Source of the DNA: Dehalococcoidia bacterium
GTDB lineage: Bacteria; Chloroflexota; Dehalococcoidia; GIF9; AB-539-J10
Direction of reading: 5' to 3'
Assembly: GCA_003562555.1 (NCBI GenBank)
Contig: PWUO01000242.1
Coordinates: 1 to 7,602 of the forward strand
Length of the DNA: 7,602 bases
A model generated the notes under the pieces. That model saw only the letters and a program-made list of their open reading frames with translations, searched no databases and was not told the origin of the DNA. How positions within the stretch are numbered: position 1 is the stretch's first letter; each line of letters begins with the position of its first letter. Both the position numbers and the translations under genes were made by a program. Below, piece after piece: positions 1 to 5,834 of this stretch.

Positions 1-1542
1 AAGGCGCGCTATGCCGCCGAGGTACGCGCGATCGAGCCGATTCTGCTTGACGAGCGCAGCAGGAAGGGGCAGGGGACTCTGATCGATCTGCGGCAGGCGC
101 GACACCCCCTGCTCGGCCCGGATGCGGTGCCGCTGTCGCTCAAGCTGGGCGACGGATTCCGTGTGCTCGTAGTCACCGGTCCGAACACTGGGGGAAAGAC
201 CGTTCTCCTCAAGACGGTAGGACTTCTCTCCGCCATGGCACAATCAGGCCTCCCTATCCCCGTGGCGGAGGGGACCGTGTTGCCGGTATTCGACCAGTTA
301 TTCGCCGACATCGGCGATGAGCAGAGCATCGAACAAACGCTTTCGACCTTCAGTTGGCATATAGGCAACCTGGTGCGCATAGTGAGTAATGCCACCGATC
401 GGAGCCTGGTGCTGCTCGATGAGCCGGGGTCGGCCACGGATCCGGCCGAGGGTTCCGCACTGGCGCGCTCACTGCTGCAACACTTTCTCGATACCGGCGC
501 ACTTACGCTCGCGGCCACCCACTACACGGACGTCAAGGTATTCGCGCATGCGACACCCGGATTGCAGAACGCGTCGCTTGAATTCGAACCGGTAACGAGG
601 CGCCCCACCTACAGACTACAGATGGGCTTCCCGGGCGTGAGCAACGCGCTGGCTACCGCGGAACGGCTGGGACTGCCCGAGCACCTTGTCGAAACCGCAC
701 GACAAATGATGCCGAAGGCCGAGCGTGATCTGTCCGAACTTCTGAGCGACCTCGAGGCCGAGCAGAGGTCGATCGACGATCTGAAGTCATCGCTCAGCGA
801 CGAGATAGCGGTCGTGGAGAACCTCAGGACCTCGCTTGAATCGGAACTCGCCCGCCTCCAGACGGAGGACCGTGAGGCAGCACGCGAGGCACGCGATTCG
901 GTCGCGAGGGAGGCGGCAGCCCTTCACCGGCAGATACGAGACGTGTCGTCAGAACTGAAGCGCGCACGCAACAAGGAACAACTGGAGCGTGCACGAACCA
1001 CCCTCGGAGTGGTACAGGAGAAGCTGCGATCCGAGGCACTCGAAGTACCTGCTCCTCCGCCAGCAGAAGGCCACGACAATGTGACGGTTGACGACGATAT
1101 CCGACCGGGAGACATCGTGCGCGTTCGTGGTACTTCTACCGATGCCAGGGTCGTGTCCGTTTCAGAGAAGTCCTTCCAGGTGGAGGTACAGTGCGGCTCT
1201 GTGCGACTCTGGCTGGGTGTCGACAGCGTGGACAAGGTCGCCGGCACCGTACATCGCGACGAGGGATCAGTTTCGGTCAAGCTAAAGAAGCTGGATCGCG
1301 CGGTCCCGCAGGAGCTCGACCTCAGAGGCAAGAGGGCCGACGAGATCGAACCAGCGCTCGACTCCTATTTCAATGCGGCAACGATGGCGCACCTTCAGAG
1401 CGTACGCATTATCCACGGATTTGGTACGGGCACAGTGCGCAACATCGTGCGTGAGTATCTCTCGTCCCACCGGCTGGTGAGCTCCTTCCGCCCCGGGGAG
1501 AAGGGCGAGGGTGGCGACGGTGTCACCATTGCAGAACTCTAA
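1..1542 (+). CDS. mutS2: Endonuclease MutS2, C-terminal part (5' end outside window)
   Basis: The reading frame is open from base 1, so 513 residues of a protein usually near 780 are visible and the N-terminal core/lever region is missing. Seen: Walker A GPNTGGKT (bases 178-201), the MutS2-type stretch IGDEQSIEQTLSTFS (about 310-354), Walker B LVLLDE (406-423) followed by GSATDPAEGSALA, and the switch histidine in ATHYT (520-522). A long Glu/Arg/Lys-rich, probably coiled-coil linker follows (about 715-1015), then a KOW-like PGDIVRVRG segment (about 1108-1240). The C-terminus is an Smr domain with LDLRG (1315-1329) and HGFGTG (1414-1431). Family knowledge: MutS2 is a cytoplasmic DNA-binding ATPase that modulates recombination rather than mismatch repair, and has been linked to rescue of collided ribosomes; Smr domains can have nuclease activity. 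Both LDLR and HGxG are intact, so the Smr domain is probably functional. The stop lies 2 bases from that of the convergent aminotransferase. Confidence 0.95.
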   Translation, partial: KARYAAEVRAIEPILLDERSRKGQGTLIDLRQARHPLLGPDAVPLSLKLGDGFRVLVVTGPNTGGKTVLLKTVGLLSAMAQSGLPIPVAEGTVLPVFDQLFADIGDEQSIEQTLSTFSWHIGNLVRIVSNATDRSLVLLDEPGSATDPAEGSALARSLLQHFLDTGALTLAATHYTDVKVFAHATPGLQNASLEFEPVTRRPTYRLQMGFPGVSNALATAERLGLPEHLVETARQMMPKAERDLSELLSDLEAEQRSIDDLKSSLSDEIAVVENLRTSLESELARLQTEDREAAREARDSVAREAAALHRQIRDVSSELKRARNKEQLERARTTLGVVQEKLRSEALEVPAPPPAEGHDNVTVDDDIRPGDIVRVRGTSTDARVVSVSEKSFQVEVQCGSVRLWLGVDSVDKVAGTVHRDEGSVSVKLKKLDRAVPQELDLRGKRADEIEPALDSYFNAATMAHLQSVRIIHGFGTGTVRNIVREYLSSHRLVSSFRPGEKGEGGDGVTIAEL

Positions 1543-1544
1543 GC

Positions 1545-2735
1545 CTACCGCGCCAGACCATAACTCACTGCGGCCTTCCGGAATCCCTCGAGAGACGCCT
1601 CGAGTGTGCGGTCGTTCACGCAGTATGAGATCCTGAAGTAGCCTGGAGCACCGAAACCGCGGCCAGGCACGACAAGGATCAGCAAACTTAACAATTCGCG
1701 TACAAACTCGACGTCATCCTCCGTCGGTGCCTTGGGAAACATATAGAACGCCCCTTGGGGACGGACAACGTGATAACCCATTCCTGTCAGTTCTCCGTAC
1801 AGTAGATCGCGCTTTCGTTCGTAATCGGACACCGAAACGGTCACGTGCTGCAGATTGCGCACGAGGTGCTGCATCATCGCCGGCGCGTTCACGAAGCCAA
1901 GCACACGATTGCAGTGTATGAACCCGGCCATAAGATCATCATGTTCGTCGCTCTCGGGATTCAGTGCGGCGTACCCGATTCGCTCTCCAGGCAACGCAAG
2001 GTCCTTGGAATGTGACGTCACCACGATGCTGTTGTGGTAGTGCTGAAAGACCGACACCGGGAGGAGCCCATCGAACAGAATGCGGCGATACGGCTCGTCA
2101 CTGATGAGATAGATCTGTCGGCCCAGCTCAGATTCCTTCCGTGCAAGCAGATCGCCAATGGCGCGAATGGTACCCTCGGGGTACACGATCCCGGTGGGGT
2201 TGTTCGGTGAATTGACGACGACTGCCTTCGTCTGCGGTCCGATTGCCGCTTCGAGCTGCTCCATGTCCGGCAGGAAGTCGCGTTCACACCGTACCACGCG
2301 CGGTTTGCCACCATGGTTATCGACGTAACCCAGGAATTCGACGAAGTACGGGGCAAGGATTATCACCTCTTCGCCGGGATTGAGAAGCGCCTTAAGGACC
2401 ACATTCATGGCGCCCGATGCGCCACACGTCATCAGGACATCGCGCGATGTGACACTAACGCCAGTCTCCCGCTGCAACTCCTGAGCCACTGCCGCCCTGG
2501 TCTCCTCGTAGCCCGCATTGGCCATGTAGCGGTGCATCCCCGGAATCGGATGCTCGGCCAGTCGACGAAGCTCCGTGTAGAATTCATGCGGAGGCTCCAC
2601 GAGTGGATTACCAAGCGAGAGATCACAGATCCGGTCAGCACCGTGCAACGCCTTGAGTGATGCGCCCTCCTCGAACATGCGCCGTATCCACGAACCCTCG
2701 ACCATCTGTTGACGGACGTTCTCTGACATGGCCAT
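1545..2735 (-). CDS. Class I/II pyridoxal-phosphate-dependent aminotransferase
   Basis: This 396-residue cytoplasmic enzyme has the normal length of fold-type I aminotransferases of the aspartate aminotransferase superfamily, which move an amino group between an amino acid and a 2-oxo acid. Visible signatures in order: GNP (42-44), CGASGAMN (104-111, cofactor phosphate region), SPNNPTG (176-182, cofactor Asn), SDEPY with Asp213 for the pyridine nitrogen and Tyr216, SHSKDLALPGERIGY with the Schiff-base Lys244 and phosphate-binding Arg252, and GYFRISY with Arg368, expected to bind the substrate carboxylate. The catalytic set is complete. The ATG at 2733-2735 is preferred over the in-frame ATG two codons later because GGAGGT lies 11 bases upstream of it. 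The gene is monocistronic as far as visible, divergent from the ferritin-like gene and convergent with mutS2. Substrate specificity (aspartate, alanine, aromatic or other) cannot be read from the sequence. Confidence 0.93.
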   Translation of the reverse strand: MAMSENVRQQMVEGSWIRRMFEEGASLKALHGADRICDLSLGNPLVEPPHEFYTELRRLAEHPIPGMHRYMANAGYEETRAAVAQELQRETGVSVTSRDVLMTCGASGAMNVVLKALLNPGEEVIILAPYFVEFLGYVDNHGGKPRVVRCERDFLPDMEQLEAAIGPQTKAVVVNSPNNPTGIVYPEGTIRAIGDLLARKESELGRQIYLISDEPYRRILFDGLLPVSVFQHYHNSIVVTSHSKDLALPGERIGYAALNPESDEHDDLMAGFIHCNRVLGFVNAPAMMQHLVRNLQHVTVSVSDYERKRDLLYGELTGMGYHVVRPQGAFYMFPKAPTEDDVEFVRELLSLLILVVPGRGFGAPGYFRISYCVNDRTLEASLEGFRKAAVSYGLAR

Positions 2736-2746
2736 AGTCGTACCTG

Positions 2747-2752
2747 ACCTCC
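2747..2752 (-). promoter_or_regulatory. Ribosome binding site of the aminotransferase
   Basis: On the minus strand GGAGGT stands 11 bases before the ATG at 2735. This is slightly long spacing, and it favours that ATG over the second in-frame ATG at 2729, which would lie 17 bases away. Confidence 0.6.
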
Positions 2753-2877
2753 GGTATGCAGCAATCCAACTTGCATTCTGAGCCCGAAAAGGCTGAGGGG
2801 AACAAGTGGCGGCAATTCTAACACAGCGGTTTCCCTGCCTGAGTGGCGATCACAGCAAGGAGATCCCAACGAGTGCC

Positions 2878-2906
2878 TTGCAAACACAAAACTGGGCACG
2901 CATAAT
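2878..2906 (+). promoter_or_regulatory. Sigma-70-type promoter of the ferritin-like gene
   Basis: TTGCAA (2878-2883, 4 of 6 to consensus) and CATAAT (2901-2906, 5 of 6) are separated by exactly 17 bases. Transcription would start near 2912-2914, only about 5 bases before the ATG at 2918, where there is no clear Shine-Dalgarno sequence. A 5-base inverted repeat, GTGCC (2873-2877) and GGCAC (2895-2899), brackets the -35 element and could be an operator half-site pair, but it is short. The rest of the divergent gap 2736-2917 holds only weak candidates for the aminotransferase promoter. Confidence 0.5.
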
Positions 2907-2917
2907 GCCATCACGAG

Positions 2918-3403
2918 ATGGCTGGCATGACAGACGGGCAATCTCTACACAGGGCAACGCCCTCCTCACTGGAGTTGCTCGCAGCAAACGAGCGAGCTAT
3001 TGCCGCGCTGTACGAGGAGTATGCTCGTCAGCATCGCGACAATGACGCCTTCTGGCTCGAACTGGCGTCCGCCGAGTATCGTCACGCCACCTGGATCGAG
3101 GCACTGAGCACGCGCGAGACGAGTGAGGATACGAAGGGCAGTCGGTTCCGAAGAGAGTCGATACAATCCTTCATCAGGTACGTCAAAGATCAGGAAGAGG
3201 TCGCGCGACGCAATGGCATTGCGTTCGCCACGGCCCTGTCCCTGGCCTACTTCATCGAGACTGCGCTCATCGAGCGCAGATTCTTCGAACAGCTGGAGCC
3301 ACAGGGCAGCAACGCGCAGAGGCTTATGTCGAATCTGCAGCGTGAGACAGAACAGCACGTCAACAGGGTCAAGGACGAACTCTCCCGGGCTAAGGGGGTC
3401 TGA
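2918..3403 (+). CDS. Small ferritin-like (rubrerythrin-type) helical protein, putative
   Basis: This 161-residue, almost entirely helical, soluble protein has no signal peptide or membrane segment. I do not recognise a named family, but the pattern fits a four-helix ferritin-like fold. Helix A has NERAIAALYEEYA (Glu25), helix B FWLELASAEYRHATW with the Glu53-x-x-His56 pair typical of rubrerythrin-like diiron sites, helix C AYFIETALIERRFFE (Glu114, Glu119), and helix D RETEQHVNRV with Glu143/Glu145 and His147. Such proteins bind two metal ions and act in peroxide reduction or iron handling. The helix D motif is E-x3-H (or E-x-H) rather than E-x-x-H, so the site may be incomplete and the protein may have lost oxidase activity. 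There is no rubredoxin domain. Start: ATG 2918 or the in-frame ATG 2927, neither with a good Shine-Dalgarno; the promoter position suggests a very short leader. The coding call is firm, the fold moderate, the activity unproven. Confidence 0.75.
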   Translation: MAGMTDGQSLHRATPSSLELLAANERAIAALYEEYARQHRDNDAFWLELASAEYRHATWIEALSTRETSEDTKGSRFRRESIQSFIRYVKDQEEVARRNGIAFATALSLAYFIETALIERRFFEQLEPQGSNAQRLMSNLQRETEQHVNRVKDELSRAKGV

Positions 3404-3421
3404 GACAGATCGCCCGGGAGA
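3381..3421 (+). terminator. 10-bp inverted repeat over the stop codon of the ferritin-like gene
   Basis: TCTCCCGGGC (3381-3390) and GCCCGGGAGA (3412-3421) are perfect reverse complements around a 21-base loop that contains the TGA stop (3401-3403). A pyrimidine-rich CTCTTCTTT follows at 3432-3440 but not directly, so this is not a classic intrinsic terminator. It could end or protect the 3' end of either convergent transcript, because the stem forms on both strands. Confidence 0.5.
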
Positions 3422-3423
3422 TA

Positions 3424-3466
3424 CCGCAGTGCTCTTCTTTCTGCGGAGATGTCGCCTAGTCCGCAG
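3424..3466. repeat. Three alternating CCGCAG / CTGCGG elements in the convergent gap
   Basis: CCGCAG (3424-3429), CTGCGG (3441-3446) and CCGCAG (3461-3466) alternate. The central copy can pair with the left one (6 bp, 11-base loop with CTCTTCTTT) or with the right one (7 bp using CTGCGGA and TCCGCAG, 12-base loop), so two mutually exclusive hairpins are possible. The right copy lies inside the last codons of the minus-strand dehydrogenase. Probable role: transcript ends of the two convergent genes. Confidence 0.4.
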
Positions 3467-4481
3467 ATGAATCGATGAGGACCTTCATGAAGTCCGCCTT
3501 ACCACCGACGATCTCCTCGAAGGTCTCCTGTATCCTGCTCACCGGGCGAATGTCGGACACCAGCTTCTCCAGCGGCAGGTTGCCCTCCACCACGAGGCGG
3601 ATGGCCTCATCGTAGTCTTCCTTAACGTAGTTCCGCGCGCCAATAACGGTGTACTCGCGCCAGAGTATGGCCCTCAAGTCCACCATCATCGGATCGGCGA
3701 ATATCGCCACGATAACGATCCTTCCGCCAGTCCTGGGCAGCTTCGTCATCATATCCGCGCCGGCCTGCGTGCCCGTCACCTCGAAGACGACGTCTGCACC
3801 TGCGCCGCCGGTCTGGTCGAACACATACTTCACCAGATCGGTCTCGGAAGGGTTGACCACATCGAAGCCGAGTTCCCTGGCCAGTTTCACTCTCGATGCA
3901 TTGACCTCGGAGACCACCACTGTGGCACCCTTCTCCCGGCACACAAGAGCCTCAAGCATACCTATCGGACCGGCTCCCAGTATGACGCAGAAGTCCCCGG
4001 CAGTTACCTGCCCGTAACGAACATCGTGAGTTGCAACCGCGAGCGGCTCGATGAGTGCTGCGTGCACCATGTTGACATCGTCAGGAAGTTTGTGAAGCAG
4101 GTGTGCCGGCACAGTCCACGATCCCTGAAACGCTCCCGCGGACGTGATACCGATGAAATTCAACTTGGGACAGATGTTGATGTGTCCCCTCTTGCACGAG
4201 GGACACGTGCCACACGCGTCTGTTGGTCGTAGGACGACACGGTCGCCGGGCTTGAGGTCGGTGACGCCCTGCCCGACTTCGGCGATAGTGCCAACCGCCT
4301 CGTGTCCCACTACCTGTGGTGGAGTGAGTCTGTGATCCATGTGACCGAGGAACACGTGCACGTCGGTTCCACACACTCCGGCGTATGCCACTTCCATGCG
4401 TGCCTGGCCGGGTCCAGGCGGGATCACCTTCGATTCGCCGATGGAAAAACGCTTGTTCCCTTCGTAGTAGGCTGCTTTCAT
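3456..4481 (-). CDS. Zinc-dependent alcohol/polyol dehydrogenase (MDR superfamily)
   Basis: This 341-residue enzyme has the usual length of medium-chain dehydrogenases of the sorbitol/threonine dehydrogenase type, which oxidise a secondary alcohol with NAD(P)+. The catalytic zinc ligands are visible as Cys37 in GVCGTDVH, His60-Glu61 in GHE and Glu145 in IEPLAV. The structural zinc ligands are Cys90, Cys93, Cys96 and Cys104. The Rossmann motif GAGPIG spans 169-174, and the following strand ends in SEVNASR with acidic Glu192, which favours NAD+ over NADP+. Both zinc sites are complete. The ATG at 4479-4481 is supported by a strong GGAGG 4 bases upstream. It is the second gene of an operon, starting 18 bases after the DUF362 stop, so it is probably co-transcribed from the promoter at 5785-5813. 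The substrate (L-threonine, sorbitol, another polyol or an alcohol) cannot be fixed from sequence, so no symbol is given. Confidence 0.93.
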   Translation of the reverse strand: MKAAYYEGNKRFSIGESKVIPPGPGQARMEVAYAGVCGTDVHVFLGHMDHRLTPPQVVGHEAVGTIAEVGQGVTDLKPGDRVVLRPTDACGTCPSCKRGHINICPKLNFIGITSAGAFQGSWTVPAHLLHKLPDDVNMVHAALIEPLAVATHDVRYGQVTAGDFCVILGAGPIGMLEALVCREKGATVVVSEVNASRVKLARELGFDVVNPSETDLVKYVFDQTGGAGADVVFEVTGTQAGADMMTKLPRTGGRIVIVAIFADPMMVDLRAILWREYTVIGARNYVKEDYDEAIRLVVEGNLPLEKLVSDIRPVSRIQETFEEIVGGKADFMKVLIDSSAD

Positions 4482-4485
4482 TTCT

Positions 4486-4490
4486 CCTCC
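4486..4490 (-). promoter_or_regulatory. Ribosome binding site of the Zn-dehydrogenase
   Basis: Minus-strand GGAGG followed by AGAA and then the ATG. It lies inside the 18-base gap after the DUF362 TAA, so translation of the two genes may be coupled. Confidence 0.75.
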
Positions 4491-4499
4491 GCTCCCAGT

Positions 4500-5735
4500 T
4501 TATCGTTCCAACAGATCGCTCGACGCATCCCAGAGTTTCTTCCTGGCCTCGGCCATCGTCGCCATGACTGCGTCCGGGTCCGCACCGCATACCTCTGCGA
4601 TGGCACGAACCATCTCGGCCTCTTTCGGAGGACATCCCGGCACGTACGAACTGGCGCCCGGCAGGTCCGCCGCGCACTTGCCCAGCGCGACCACCCTGTC
4701 TTTCGTGCCCGCATCATCCACGTTTCCGATGACGACCGTAAGACCCGTCATCTGGTCGCCGTATCCGGCCTGCTTCATGTAGGTAATAGCGCTCACAAGC
4801 TCATTGGTGCAGCCACTGCACGCGGACTCACCCTGGACTATGCTGACCTCGGGATATCGTGACTGAAAGACGTCGAAGCCGGTGGTGAACACCTTCCTGT
4901 GATCTTCCAGACGCTCACCCACCATCTCGACGGCATCCAGTTCAACCCGCTTACCTTCGCGTTCACCCAGGTAATGGAAGTGCATTATCTGTGAAGGATC
5001 GATGCCCATCAGGGCAGCGCCAACGACATCCACGTAGAGAGCGTCGCTGCCCGCAACGATGAGTCCCATGTCAACACTGTCCTGCGGCGCCTGCCACAAG
5101 CCTTCCATTCCCACCGTGGCATCGATCACCGCATAGTGCGGCCTCACCACTGCACACAGGTCCACAATCGCCATGTCCAGTCCCAGCCGGTGGCTCTTCC
5201 GCTTCTCCGCGCCAGGCATCACGCCCTTCATGTTCTTGAGTGCGAGCGTTGCGTGGGTGCGGATGTGCGTCTTCAGGACGGGTATGCTAATGATGACGTC
5301 GCTCTCCAAAGCCGTCCTCGCGATACGCACGGTATCCATCACCAGTGAATTGGGCACCGTCACTTCCTCGAAGGCATCCGTGTTCAGGTTGCGCAGCTCC
5401 ACGCCCAGCCTGTGGGCCACGTCCGTGACGCCGGAGGAATCAAACGACTCCTGCGTGCTGAATCCTGCGAAGTCGTATCCCGCGATCGCACCGTCGCCGA
5501 TGACCACCGAGGCGGGTTCACATTCCAGCACGAGCCTGGTGACCGCCTCGACGACGTCGCCGTCGGTCATGCAACCACTGTGCCGGGGCGATGGCTTGCA
5601 CTGGTTCGGCTTGATGAGGCCTCTGCTGCCCGAACCTATGAGCTGGTCGAATCCTCCTGTCAGCTCAACCGCCTTGCGAACCGCTCCTTCAACATCCCCT
5701 GAAGCTACCTTCGTGATAGAAACCCGATTCGTCAC
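4500..5735 (-). CDS. DUF362 protein with a C-terminal CxxC...C...GCPP domain
   Basis: This 411-residue cytoplasmic protein has no signal peptide or membrane segment. Residues about 1-270 are a DUF362 domain: IKPNQC (41-46), GDGAIAGYD (80-88), IPVLKTHIRTH (151-161), LKNMKGVMPG (166-175) and VIDATVGMEG (203-212). DUF362 has no settled function. Residues about 300-395 form a second unit with CSGC (Cys306, Cys309), KCAADL (Cys354) and YVPGCPPKEAEMVRAI (Cys368). The order CxxC, C, GCPP resembles the [4Fe-4S] domain of NuoB and [NiFe]-hydrogenase small subunits, although the Cys spacing is shorter; I infer an iron-sulfur or other metal site. Cys46 and Cys55 add possible ligands. The start is GTG (5735-5733), supported by GGGGGTG 5 bases upstream; a stop closes the frame farther upstream. 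First gene of an operon with the Zn-dehydrogenase, 99 bases after the D-2-hydroxyacid dehydrogenase. DUF362 call firm, C-terminal interpretation moderate. Confidence 0.88.
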   Translation of the reverse strand: MTNRVSITKVASGDVEGAVRKAVELTGGFDQLIGSGSRGLIKPNQCKPSPRHSGCMTDGDVVEAVTRLVLECEPASVVIGDGAIAGYDFAGFSTQESFDSSGVTDVAHRLGVELRNLNTDAFEEVTVPNSLVMDTVRIARTALESDVIISIPVLKTHIRTHATLALKNMKGVMPGAEKRKSHRLGLDMAIVDLCAVVRPHYAVIDATVGMEGLWQAPQDSVDMGLIVAGSDALYVDVVGAALMGIDPSQIMHFHYLGEREGKRVELDAVEMVGERLEDHRKVFTTGFDVFQSRYPEVSIVQGESACSGCTNELVSAITYMKQAGYGDQMTGLTVVIGNVDDAGTKDRVVALGKCAADLPGASSYVPGCPPKEAEMVRAIAEVCGADPDAVMATMAEARKKLWDASSDLLER

Positions 5736-5740
5736 CGCAA

Positions 5741-5747
5741 CACCCCC
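5741..5747 (-). promoter_or_regulatory. Ribosome binding site fixing the GTG start of the DUF362 gene
   Basis: Minus-strand GGGGGTG can pair with the anti-Shine-Dalgarno CACCUCC over seven positions with one G-U wobble, 5 bases before the GTG at 5735. No in-frame ATG is available between this GTG and the upstream stop codon. Confidence 0.6.
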
Positions 5748-5756
5748 ATTTCTGTT

Positions 5757-5782
5757 CCTGGTTCATCAACCGGAAGACCAGG
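5757..5782 (-). repeat. 6-bp inverted repeat at the predicted transcript start of the DUF362 operon
   Basis: CCTGGT (5757-5762) and ACCAGG (5777-5782) are perfect reverse complements 14 bases apart. They lie at about +1 to +22 relative to the start expected from the promoter at 5785-5813. This could be an operator or a 5'-protective hairpin. It is short, so chance is possible. Confidence 0.3.
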
Positions 5783-5784
5783 GC

Positions 5785-5813
5785 AGTGTAACCCTGCGCT
5801 TCCTGAGTGTCAA
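5785..5813 (-). promoter_or_regulatory. Sigma-70-type promoter of the DUF362/Zn-dehydrogenase operon
   Basis: On the minus strand a perfect TTGACA (5813-5808) is followed by a 17-base spacer and TACACT (5790-5785, 4 of 6). It sits in the 99-base gap after the D-2-hydroxyacid dehydrogenase, giving a 5' leader of roughly 40 bases. The downstream pair can therefore be transcribed independently, even if read-through from the dehydrogenase also occurs. Confidence 0.6.
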
Positions 5814-5834
5814 AGCCCTTCCGCCTGGATTGGT

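Noticed and set aside
9..518. Long minus-strand open frame opposite mutS2
   Set aside because: It is Ser/Arg/Pro-rich with no recognisable motif and is a codon-bias shadow of the MutS2 ATPase domain.
1587..1604. CTCGAG-AGACGC-CTCGAG hairpin near the 3' end of the aminotransferase
   Set aside because: Only a 6-bp stem inside coding sequence with no T run; explained by codons and chance.
4302..4862. Plus-strand open frame spanning the DUF362/dehydrogenase junction
   Set aside because: No domain or ribosome binding site, and it overlaps two well-supported genes and their operon junction.
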